This document shows positions 15,713-23,299 of a DNA stretch of 41,787 nt, piece by piece. Within the stretch, counting starts at the first letter, position 1, and each line of letters opens with the position of its first letter. The position numbers and the translations under genes were made by a program. Source of the stretch: Parcubacteria group bacterium Licking1014_17 (GTDB lineage: Bacteria > Patescibacteriota > Minisyncoccia > 2-02-FULL-40-12 > IGHO2-01-FULL-4-A); the NCBI GenBank assembly GCA_007376485.1, contig VMGJ01000001.1:1-41787 (forward strand). Direction: 5' to 3'. The notes beneath the pieces were generated by a model, which was given only the letters and a program-made list of their open reading frames with translations, had not been told where the DNA came from and made no database searches.

Positions 15713-18007
15713 ATGAAAATTGTAGATTATCCTATAAAACCATTGAAACAACAACAGTGGCATTGGCGGGTTCACCCATATTTTACCAAACAGGCATCCA
15801 ATGTGGTGCGTGAGTATATCAGAAATTTTTCAGAAGAAGGTGATGTTGTCTTGGACCCCTTTTGCGGCACGGGCGTAACTTTAATTGAGGCGTTGACTTT
15901 AAAACGGCGAGCAATAGGGGTTGATTTGGACCCGCTTGCCGTTTTTATTACCCGAGAGACCTGCGTTGCGCCAATTGATCTTGAAAAATTTGAGAAAGAA
16001 TTCAGAAAGATAGAGAAAGAAATTGCTCCACTTGTTAAATTTGTAAGGGAGGCAGAGCAGCGAGATATTGATAATTATAAAATTAAGGAGTGGTATCCCA
16101 AGGGCATTAAGTTACCTAGTAATTCTGATTTTGACTTTGTGGAAGATTTATTTGATAAGCGGCAACTGATTATATATGTGAAATTATTGGTATTGATTAA
16201 TAAAATAAGCGATAAGGAAATCAAAGAATTATTTAAACTTGTATTTTCAAACACATTAGGAAAAGCAAATCTTACCTATATGGATAATCTTGTGAGAGGG
16301 CCAGAGGGGGGAGGCCCTAGTATTTTTGGGAAATACCGTTATTGGAGACCGACTAAGAAAGTAATTATAGATGTATGGAAAAATTTTGAACAACGATTTG
16401 AAAATATTAAAAAAGCAAAACAGGAATCAAATAAGCTATTTAAAGATTACTTTAAAGAACCACTGGGGGATTTTTTCAAAGAAAATTCTACATTTGAAGT
16501 CATTAAAGGGTCAGCCACGAATCTTTCAAAATTTTTGCCAGCACAATCAGTCGATTATATTTATACCGATCCGCCCTATGGTGCCCACATCGCTTATTTA
16601 GACCTTTCAACCATGTGGAACGCCTGGCTCGGTTTTGATGTTTCCGAAGAAGATAAAAAACTGGAAGCTATCGAAGGCGGCGAGCTTAAAAAATCAAAGG
16701 AAGACTATATAAATTTGATTTTTGAATCTATCGCCGAAATGGCCAGAGTTCTTAAGAAGAACAAATTTTTATCAATTGTGTTTCAACATAAAGATGTAGC
16801 TTATTGGAATATGATTCAAGAAGCTTGCCAAAAAGCCGGTTTTAACTATATCAATACTGTTTACCAACCAACGAACACGACGAGTATCCATAAGAAAAAG
16901 AATCCTCTTATGGTTATGGGAAGTCAACTAATTCTTAATTTTCAAAGAACAGAAAAAGTTGCCAATGTCGGTTTTTCATTAAGAGATGAATCGCAGATAG
17001 AAAAAATTATTTTAGACACCGCAGAGCGGGTGATTGTTGATAAGGGCGGAACGGCTATTACAGAAGATATTTATGCCCAAATTGTTCCACAATTACTTGA
17101 AGCCGGTTTGCTTCATATAGCGAATAAACGCTATAAAGAACTTTTGCCTCTTTTAAATAAAAATTTTGAACAAGACACCAATGGTTTCTGGCAGGTTAGA
17201 AAAGGTACTCAATTGGGTCAGCATATTGATCGCAAAAAGAAAATAGAATATTTTACCGGAAGCGCACTTAGAAAAAACGGGAAAATGAAACTTGAGGATA
17301 TTATTGGAGCGGTGTTTCCCAATTTAACAAATGGATCCACTCCAACAAGGAAAGAATTTATGGAAGTTTTAGGTGAAATAGCAGAACCCATGGGCGAAGA
17401 GTGGGAGCTTAAATCAGGAAAACAAAATTTATTCTTAGATCTTCAGCCTCAGAAAAAATTGGAGTTATTCGGTGAGCCTTTTTCTGAACATAATCGTGTT
17501 ATTTACAGTTTAGTTAAATTAGCAAATAAACTGGGATTATCGGCATATATAGGGAAAAATGAACAACGAGATAAGGCATTTGATGGTCTAAATCATTTAA
17601 GTAAATTACCGATTGTAAAATTTACCGAAGTTCAGCGTAAGCGTGTAGAGCAAATTGATTGCATCTGGTTTCACAACGATGGAACGCCCGCTTATGCATT
17701 TGAAGTTGAAGAAAGCACGCCAATTACAACCGCCCTGGAACGTTTTTGGGCTCTATTAGAGGTTGTGCCGGAATTAGGGAATACACGCCGTTTATTATTA
17801 ATTATTCCTAGATCCCGACAACAAAAAGCAGAACAGGAATTGTCAAGCTCAAGTTTTATTGGGCATCCGCAATTTATGGATCAAAAAGTGAAGTATATTT
17901 TCAAGGAGAAATTTTTAGAGCGTTACCTGGGTATCTTAAATTCACCCGAAGTAAAACTTGATGAAATAGATACTCTCGGGCAATCATTCAGGCTAATTAG
18001 TGAATGA
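15713..18007 (+). CDS. DNA methyltransferase with predicted C-terminal nuclease-like domain
   Basis: The N-terminal part is an amino-methyltransferase. Motif I is LDPFCGTGVTLIEAL (about 47-61), and motif IV is YTDPPYGAHIAYLD (about 283-296), the [DNS]PP[YFW] type that methylates N6-adenine or N4-cytosine in DNA. The first 40 residues (HWRVHPYFTKQ) are typical of this methylase group. The C-terminal part (about 590-764) contains IDCIWFHNDG and then FEVEES, spaced like the D...ExE core of PD-(D/E)XK nucleases. This is a pattern call, not a proven fold. No separate restriction or specificity gene is adjacent. The gene is visibly more AT-rich than its neighbours, a sign of recent transfer. The 764-residue fusion could be a single-protein restriction-modification enzyme. 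Confidence 0.8.
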   Translation: MKIVDYPIKPLKQQQWHWRVHPYFTKQASNVVREYIRNFSEEGDVVLDPFCGTGVTLIEALTLKRRAIGVDLDPLAVFITRETCVAPIDLEKFEKEFRKIEKEIAPLVKFVREAEQRDIDNYKIKEWYPKGIKLPSNSDFDFVEDLFDKRQLIIYVKLLVLINKISDKEIKELFKLVFSNTLGKANLTYMDNLVRGPEGGGPSIFGKYRYWRPTKKVIIDVWKNFEQRFENIKKAKQESNKLFKDYFKEPLGDFFKENSTFEVIKGSATNLSKFLPAQSVDYIYTDPPYGAHIAYLDLSTMWNAWLGFDVSEEDKKLEAIEGGELKKSKEDYINLIFESIAEMARVLKKNKFLSIVFQHKDVAYWNMIQEACQKAGFNYINTVYQPTNTTSIHKKKNPLMVMGSQLILNFQRTEKVANVGFSLRDESQIEKIILDTAERVIVDKGGTAITEDIYAQIVPQLLEAGLLHIANKRYKELLPLLNKNFEQDTNGFWQVRKGTQLGQHIDRKKKIEYFTGSALRKNGKMKLEDIIGAVFPNLTNGSTPTRKEFMEVLGEIAEPMGEEWELKSGKQNLFLDLQPQKKLELFGEPFSEHNRVIYSLVKLANKLGLSAYIGKNEQRDKAFDGLNHLSKLPIVKFTEVQRKRVEQIDCIWFHNDGTPAYAFEVEESTPITTALERFWALLEVVPELGNTRRLLLIIPRSRQQKAEQELSSSSFIGHPQFMDQKVKYIFKEKFLERYLGILNSPEVKLDEIDTLGQSFRLISE

Positions 18008-18071
18008 AACCTCGGATAAAACCCAAAAAGTTTTACGCCAGAGGAAATAAAAATTATTGAGGATAAATAAA

Positions 18072-18671
18072 ATGGAGAAATTATTTGGAATCGTTAAGGA
18101 CGCACTCGGACACTCCATTGCCCAAACATTTTTAATTTTTAGCGGCATTCTTGTAATTTTTTCTCTATCTAGGTCGCCTATATTAATTATTATTAGTTTT
18201 TCGACACTTATTTATGCGCTCATAGCGCACTACTTAACCGCCGTTAGAAGACATGAATCTCTAGGCAGATATGCCATAGGTAATAATCCGCAAGCCATTT
18301 TATTTACAATTACTTTTATTCTTTTTTTTGTGTGGTGGGTCGCGAAAATAATGGGATATTTTATGTATTTTAGATATCCACCAGCGTATGGTTTTTTGTC
18401 ACACACATGGCTACTTATAATAAGTATGGTTGCTTTAATTATTGCCATAATCTTTTTTATACTTTGGTTTATCTGTATATTTTATAATAAACATAGAACG
18501 GGGAAAAATTTAAAAATAAACTATAGAGTAAGGTGTTTTTGCAAAAATTGTGATTTTAATGGTAAAACAAAAATCCCACTAAAGAGACCACTTAAAGATC
18601 ATCCGTGTCCGTGGTGCGGGTCTTATGCTCTCGTAAAGAAGAATGAGTGTTGGTACTGTGCGGAGAAATAA
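18072..18671 (+). CDS. Polytopic membrane protein with C-terminal zinc ribbon
   Basis: The 199-residue product has four hydrophobic helices (roughly 15-33, 38-57, 75-97 and 112-142). A cytoplasmic-type tail follows with CFCKNC, CPWC and CWYC pairs, enough for one or two zinc ribbons. The start is ATG 18072, chosen over an upstream TTG because GAGG (18059-18062) sits nine bases before it. It follows the methyltransferase by 64 bp and shares its AT-rich composition, so the two probably arrived together. I do not recognise the family; a membrane accessory to the methyltransferase is only a guess. Confidence 0.6.
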   Translation: MEKLFGIVKDALGHSIAQTFLIFSGILVIFSLSRSPILIIISFSTLIYALIAHYLTAVRRHESLGRYAIGNNPQAILFTITFILFFVWWVAKIMGYFMYFRYPPAYGFLSHTWLLIISMVALIIAIIFFILWFICIFYNKHRTGKNLKINYRVRCFCKNCDFNGKTKIPLKRPLKDHPCPWCGSYALVKKNECWYCAEK

Positions 18672-18700
18672 ACGGTGTCAGGTACTTTTTTCATAAAATT

Positions 18701-18820
18701 CCGCCAGCAAAAATCAACATCGTAAAAAATTCAAATAAAAAAATACGGCTCTGATTCGCAAAAAAATGCTGGCGGGGGCGGGATTTATAGGCGGTGAAAA
18801 CCGTATTTGTTTTAAATACG
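18701..18820 (+). promoter_or_regulatory. Pseudoknot-like leader with competing hairpin before DUF5678
   Basis: CCGCCAGCA (18701-18709) pairs with TGCTGGCGG (18767-18775), and AAATACGG (18741-18748) pairs with CCGTATTT (18801-18808). The two pairings interleave, which is the order of an H-type pseudoknot. The last strand can instead pair with AAATACG (18814-18820) as a tight hairpin with loop GTTTT, followed by TCTTTATT. The two states exclude each other, as in a riboswitch or attenuator. It ends just before the DUF5678 start at 18836. Confidence 0.4.
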
Positions 18821-18835
18821 TCTTTATTGTAAGAT

Positions 18836-19039
18836 ATGAATATGGCGACAGATTGGACTAATATTTGCAGGAAATACAAGGGTTTGTGGATAGGCCTGAA
18901 AAACGACGAGAAGACGGTGGTAGCCAGCGGTAAAACTATTCAAGAGGTGATAGACAAAGCTAAGAAGAAAAAGTATCCCAACCCAATTCTCTTTCGGGTC
19001 CCGACCCGAATAGTGCCGTATATCGGCAGTTTTTGGTAA
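18836..19039 (+). CDS. DUF5678-like small protein
   Basis: The 67-residue product has the pattern YKGLWIGLKNDEKTVVASG followed by TIQEVIDKAKKK and LFRVPTRIV. I associate this with the DUF5678 family, small proteins common in archaea and Patescibacteria. The likely fold is a short beta hairpin followed by a helix. The stop codon overlaps the next start in TAATG, so the two genes are translationally coupled. The start could also be the second ATG at 18842. Function is unknown; coupling to the protease-like gene suggests a partner or substrate role. Confidence 0.7.
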   Translation: MNMATDWTNICRKYKGLWIGLKNDEKTVVASGKTIQEVIDKAKKKKYPNPILFRVPTRIVPYIGSFW

Positions 19040-19470
19040 TGAAATTCCCGTATCGCAAAATTCGCCTTGATGACGCCTCCGGTTTTTTCGGGGGATTGAT
19101 TTTAAAACCGATTATTCCCGTCAAAATCAGCGCCGGTAATTGTAAAGAATTAAACTATGAGGTACTGATAGATTCTGGCGCTGATTTCTGTATTTTTGAC
19201 GCCGATGTCGGCGAATACCTTGGAATTGATATTAACTCCGGAGAGAAGATTACTTTTGGCGGTATTCAGGATAGAAAGGGTGCCGCGGCTTTTATGCACA
19301 AGGTTGTCCTTAATATCGGAGGCTGGTCATACTCGGCAATAGTTGGTTTTTCACATGATATTGCCAAACAGGGGTTTGGTGTATTGGGCCAAAAAGGATT
19401 TTTTGATAATTTTGTAGTCAAATTTGATCTAAATAAGGAAGAAATAGAACTAAGAGAAAAAATAAGGTAA
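19039..19470 (+). CDS. Retropepsin-like aspartyl protease domain protein
   Basis: The 143-residue protein contains LIDSGADFCIFD (about residues 42-53), matching the D[ST]GA active-site loop of retropepsin-type aspartyl proteases. Downstream hydrophobic strands and GVLGQKGFFDNFVVKFD resemble the second conserved hydrophobic-G motif (LLG) of the family. One such domain carries one aspartate, so activity would require a dimer. The ATG at 19039 overlaps the DUF5678 stop by one base; an in-frame TTG at 19033 is less likely. There is no signal peptide, so it should act in the cytoplasm. Confidence 0.75.
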   Translation: MKFPYRKIRLDDASGFFGGLILKPIIPVKISAGNCKELNYEVLIDSGADFCIFDADVGEYLGIDINSGEKITFGGIQDRKGAAAFMHKVVLNIGGWSYSAIVGFSHDIAKQGFGVLGQKGFFDNFVVKFDLNKEEIELREKIR

Positions 19471-19520
19471 GAAAAATTAATCCCGGACAGGCCGGAATGT
19501 TTACTTAATAAAACCAAAAG

Positions 19521-19712
19521 CGAGCCGACTCTTTTGAGGGCTATTGAGATTGCCGCCTTTTCAATTGGGGAATATGTCTTTGAGCAGTACACTGAGCCAG
19601 TTTTGCTTGGTCTCCCCACCGGCGCGCCGGTGGGGGAAAACTGGCGAAGTATAAGCGCAGGTTTTCGCTGGAAAAACCGGAGCATCTGCGAAAAGATATA
19701 TTTCCGCAATTG
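19521..19712 (-). repeat. Palindromic intergenic repeat, copy B (inverted)
   Basis: Read on the minus strand this matches copies A, C and E. Its apical hairpin is CCCCACCGG/CCGGTGGGG and its second hairpin GGTTTT/AAAACC, both paired although the bases differ from copies A and C. The terminus next to 19521 (CGAGCCGACTCTTTTGAGGG on the plus strand) is intact. The opposite terminal stem is missing, and the repeat stops two or three bases after the uvrB stop codon (19715-19717). It fills the gap between the convergent protease-like gene and uvrB. Confidence 0.85.
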
Positions 19713-19714
19713 GT

Positions 19715-21742
19715 TTATTTATCTATTCGCTTCTTCAGTTCCAGTATCTGATTTCTTATTACTAAAGCTTCTTCAAAGCGGAGGTCTTTTATGGCTCGGT
19801 TCATAAGTTTCGTGAGCCATTCAACGCGCTGGCTGGGGGTAAGGTGCTTTTCGGCTTCAGCGTCGGTGGGGTCGTAACTATACCAGCGGCTTATTTTTTC
19901 TTTAGAGGTGGACGATGGCAGGTCGGATTTTTTGATTTCTTTTTCGATTGAGGCCGGCGTTGTGCCGTGTTTCTTGTTGTATTCTTCCTGGACTCCCCGG
20001 CGTCTTTCCGTTTCTTTAATAGCGGTGTCCATTGAGCCGGTAATTTTATCGGCATACATAATAACATGGCCGTTGATGTGGCGCGCGGCCCTGCCCATGG
20101 TTTGAATCAGTGTGGTTGTATTGCGCAAAAAACCTTCCTTGTCGGCATCCAAAATGGCAACCAAAGAAACTTCCGGCAAATCTAGCCCTTCGCGCAGAAG
20201 ATTAACGCCGACAATAACGTCGTAGTTTCCCAGCCGCAGGTCGTGAATTATTTCAATTCTTTCCAAAGTTTTTACGTCCGAGTGGATGTAATTTACTTTT
20301 ATGCCCTGTTCGGAGAGATATTCGGTAAGGTCTTCCGCCATGCGTTTGGTCAGTGTCGTGACAAGCACGCGCTCATTTTTGGCAAGCCGTTTTTTGATTT
20401 CCCCGAGCAGGTGCTCAATCTGGTTTTCCGTCGGCTGGATTTCAATTGTCGGGTCCAGAAGTCCCGTCGGCCGCACCAACTGTTCGGCAATGCCGCCGGA
20501 GCCAGATTTTCTCAATTCAAACGGTTTTGGCGTCGCCGACATATATATAGTTTGCCGGATTCTTTTTTCAAATTCGCCGAAAGTCAACGGGCGGTTGTCC
20601 AGAGCCGACGGCAGGCGGAAACCGTATTCAATCAATTTCCCCTTGCGCGACAAATCGCCGCGGCGCATGCCGCCAATTTGGGGAATTGTAAGATGGGACT
20701 CGTCTATTATAGCCAGGAAATCGCCTTTTTCCCTGAAGTAATCAATCAGGGTGTACGGCGGTTTGCCGGGTTTGCGGAATTCGAGATGGTGGGAGTAATT
20801 TTCGATGCCGTGGCAATAACCCATGCGCTTTATCATTTCGATGTCGCTTTCGGTGCGGTCGCGCAGCCGTTCAGCTTCAATAACCAGTCCCTGCTTTTTA
20901 AGGCGAACAAGATGTTTTTGAAGTTCGGCGCGGATATTGACAATCGCCAAATCAATTTTGTCATCCACCGGAACCCAATATTTCGCCGGGAAAATTTCAA
21001 CCTCCAGCACTTTTTCATACGCCGGTTCTTTGTAAACGACGGTTTCCAAATCTATTTTATCGGCAACCAATATTTTCTCTATTTTCTGGCTTTGCGCCGA
21101 ATTGCCCGCCAAAACTATTTTAATTATCTTGTCGCCGGTAACAGCGGCTATTTCAAATTCGTTTCGGGTTTTGCGGAACGCGCCCCGTTTCAGTTCCAAG
21201 TCCTGGTTATACTGCAGTCGCTTCATGTTCTCCCTTATTTTTTCGGCGGATATTTTTTGCCCGGTGAACAGATTAAGGCGCAAATCACGGTAATTTTCGG
21301 GCGAACCTAAATTATAGATGCAGGAAACCGAAGCCACCACAATAACATCCTTGCGGCTGATAAGAGCTTCGGTCGCGGCGTGGCGTAACCGGTCGATTTC
21401 TTCGTTAATCTTCGCGTCCTTTTCAATATAGGTGTCGGTTTCCGGAATATAAGCCTCGGGCTGGTAATAATCATAGTAGCTTACGAAATAATGAACCGAG
21501 TTTTGGGGGAAATAATCTTTGAATTCCTGATAAAGCTGGGCGGCGAGGGTTTTATTGTGGGAAATAATAAGAGTCGGTTTGTTTATTTTCGCAATAACGC
21601 TGGCAATGGTAAAAGTTTTTCCGGAACCCGTTACGCCTATGAGGGTCTGATATCTTTTGCGCGCCTTCAACCCACGCTCAAGTTTAGCCGCGGCTTCGGC
21701 TTGATGGTCGGTAAGTTTAAATTTTGATTTAAGGTGAAACAT
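19715..21742 (-). CDS. uvrB: Excinuclease ABC subunit B
   Basis: UvrB verifies DNA damage after UvrA loading and recruits UvrC for incision. The 675-residue product has Walker A GVTGSGKT (about 38-45) and the beta-hairpin region YYDYYQPEAYIP (about 91-102). Later come the helicase motifs DESHLT, YMSATP and QTMGRAARH, and a C-terminal UVR domain (IKDLRFEEALVIRNQI) that binds UvrC. It is full length. A TATGCT box (minus strand, 21749-21754) lies six bases before the ATG, with no good -35. Copy B of the repeat abuts its 3' end. Confidence 0.97.
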   Translation of the reverse strand: MFHLKSKFKLTDHQAEAAAKLERGLKARKRYQTLIGVTGSGKTFTIASVIAKINKPTLIISHNKTLAAQLYQEFKDYFPQNSVHYFVSYYDYYQPEAYIPETDTYIEKDAKINEEIDRLRHAATEALISRKDVIVVASVSCIYNLGSPENYRDLRLNLFTGQKISAEKIRENMKRLQYNQDLELKRGAFRKTRNEFEIAAVTGDKIIKIVLAGNSAQSQKIEKILVADKIDLETVVYKEPAYEKVLEVEIFPAKYWVPVDDKIDLAIVNIRAELQKHLVRLKKQGLVIEAERLRDRTESDIEMIKRMGYCHGIENYSHHLEFRKPGKPPYTLIDYFREKGDFLAIIDESHLTIPQIGGMRRGDLSRKGKLIEYGFRLPSALDNRPLTFGEFEKRIRQTIYMSATPKPFELRKSGSGGIAEQLVRPTGLLDPTIEIQPTENQIEHLLGEIKKRLAKNERVLVTTLTKRMAEDLTEYLSEQGIKVNYIHSDVKTLERIEIIHDLRLGNYDVIVGVNLLREGLDLPEVSLVAILDADKEGFLRNTTTLIQTMGRAARHINGHVIMYADKITGSMDTAIKETERRRGVQEEYNKKHGTTPASIEKEIKKSDLPSSTSKEKISRWYSYDPTDAEAEKHLTPSQRVEWLTKLMNRAIKDLRFEEALVIRNQILELKKRIDK

Positions 21743-21759
21743 ATAGCGAGCATACGTTA

Positions 21760-21788
21760 TTGAAAATTGTTCCCCTCTGGTTTAGGAT
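21760..21788 (+). promoter_or_regulatory. Promoter of ruvA operon, leaderless arrangement
   Basis: TTGAAA (21760-21765) and TAGGAT (21783-21788) are 17 bp apart. Only six bases separate the -10 box from the ruvA ATG at 21795, so transcription should begin at or next to the A of the start codon. Confidence 0.6.
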
Positions 21789-21794
21789 TAGTGT

Positions 21795-22388
21795 ATGATA
21801 GGTTATCTCGAAGGATCGGTACAATTCGTGCTTGATAAGCAGATAATTGTGAATGTGAACGGCGTTGGCTACCGGGTCACTATACCGGATAAAATGAAAC
21901 ACAGCTTACCAGACTCCGGCGGAAAAATCAAGCTCTACACGTACTTCGTGAACAACCAAAGAGACGGAACCGCGGATATATACGGCTTTACTACGCCGGA
22001 GGAGCTTCAATTCTTCGAAATGCTGACTTCGGTGACCGGAATCGGCCCGAAATCGGCGCAGGGTATCGTTTCCTCGTCGGATTTGAGAAGCCTTCAAAAA
22101 GCCATAATGGAAGGCAATGACGCGTATTTGACGAAATTCGGCGGCATCGGGCCGAAAACGTCGCAGAGAATAATTGTTGAATTAAAAAACAAAATTGCCG
22201 AGATTAATCTTGGCGGCGGCGGCGCCGACCTTGGCTCCGAGAGCGAAGCCATTGACGCGCTGGTGGCTTTGGGTTATTCGCATTTTGAAGCCAGAGAAGC
22301 TTTGAGCAGAATCAGGGGAACCGTTTCAAACACCGAAGAAAAAATCAAAGAAGCCCTGAAATCTTTAGATAACAAAAAAACCAAGTGA
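21795..22388 (+). CDS. ruvA: Holliday junction branch migration protein RuvA
   Basis: RuvA binds Holliday junctions and loads the RuvB motor. The 197-residue protein starts MIGYLEGSV (OB-fold domain), and has the helix-hairpin-helix segments VTGIGPKSAQGIVS (about 79-92) and FGGIGPKTSQRIIVEL (about 114-129). A C-terminal three-helix domain (about 150-197) would contact RuvB. RuvB and RuvC are not in the window. The next gene starts GTGA over its stop codon. Confidence 0.97.
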   Translation: MIGYLEGSVQFVLDKQIIVNVNGVGYRVTIPDKMKHSLPDSGGKIKLYTYFVNNQRDGTADIYGFTTPEELQFFEMLTSVTGIGPKSAQGIVSSSDLRSLQKAIMEGNDAYLTKFGGIGPKTSQRIIVELKNKIAEINLGGGGADLGSESEAIDALVALGYSHFEAREALSRIRGTVSNTEEKIKEALKSLDNKKTK

Positions 22389-23299
22389 ACATATCAATTT
22401 TACAATCGCCCGATTGGATTTCTTTTCAGCGCCATCTTGGCAGGAAAGTATTCCATTATGAAAAAGACGGAGTCATTGATTGCCAAGCCATTCAGCACCG
22501 TTTGCCGGTTAGGGCATATTTATACATACCCTACGGGCCGACCATTAATTCCGGTGTCGCGGGATGCGGCAGTCTATGCCCCGAATTTAAAAAATGGCTT
22601 CTGGAAACATGTAAAAACGAGAAACTCGCGTTTATTAAAGCCGAGCCGACCGACAATAAAGTGGGCGACTTTCTGATCTCCCTGGGTTTCCATCATTCGC
22701 AATTTTCGATACAACCCAGGCGCACGGTTGTTCTTGACCTTACAGGCAGTGAAGAAGAAATACTTGCCCGGATGCACCATAAAACCCGTTACAATATAAA
22801 AATAGCCAACCGCAATTCCATTGAAGTTTCCAATAAAGGCACGCAGGAAGAGTTTCTTGGCTTGCTTGAAAAAACAGTGAGAAGAGATGATTTCAGATCT
22901 CACCCGCCGGAATATTTTTCCGAAATGTTTAAATTTTTCGGCGGCAACGACAGCTTCCGTCCCGTTATATGGTGCGCCAAAAAAGGCGATATTCCCGTGG
23001 CGGCGGCGGTTGTGATTATTTATAAAGACACCGGATATTATCTTTACGGCGCTTCGGACTATAATTTCCGCGCCTTGATGGGTCCATATCTGCTTCACTG
23101 GTCGATAATAAAAGATTTGCGGGCCAACGGTGCGTCCAAATATGATTTGTGGGGCATCAATCCTTCACGCTGGCCGGGGGTGACGCGTTTCAAACTGGGC
23201 TGGGGTGGGCATATTGTTGAATATCCCGGGACATTCGAATATCCGGTTTCCCGTATCTGGCATCTTGGCTACAGTATTTATAAATCGTTATTCCGCTGA
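22385..23299 (+). CDS. FemX/FemAB-like peptidoglycan cross-bridge aminoacyltransferase
   Basis: FemABX enzymes add amino acids from aminoacyl-tRNA to the peptidoglycan stem peptide, or are distant GNAT-fold relatives. The 304-residue protein shows the FemAB pattern RMHHKTRYNIKIA (about 129-141). It continues with a region ending ALMGPYLLHWSIIKDLRANG, then YDLWGI and VTRFKLGWGG near the C-terminus. The start is GTG at 22385, overlapping the ruvA stop. It is followed at once by a Mur ligase homologue, which supports a cell-wall role. Donor amino acid and acceptor cannot be read from sequence. Confidence 0.88.
   Translation: MNISILQSPDWISFQRHLGRKVFHYEKDGVIDCQAIQHRLPVRAYLYIPYGPTINSGVAGCGSLCPEFKKWLLETCKNEKLAFIKAEPTDNKVGDFLISLGFHHSQFSIQPRRTVVLDLTGSEEEILARMHHKTRYNIKIANRNSIEVSNKGTQEEFLGLLEKTVRRDDFRSHPPEYFSEMFKFFGGNDSFRPVIWCAKKGDIPVAAAVVIIYKDTGYYLYGASDYNFRALMGPYLLHWSIIKDLRANGASKYDLWGINPSRWPGVTRFKLGWGGHIVEYPGTFEYPVSRIWHLGYSIYKSLFR

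Noticed and set aside
18671-18700. GGTGTCAGGTACTTTTTTC as an IS or REP end
   Set aside because: The stretch resembles sequences often found near IS200-type transposases, but no transposase gene or second copy is in the window, so nothing can be claimed.
20243-21310. 355-codon open frame opposite uvrB
   Set aside because: It is fully antisense to a clear, full-length uvrB, has aromatic- and arginine-rich composition typical of a shadow frame, and has no ribosome-binding site.
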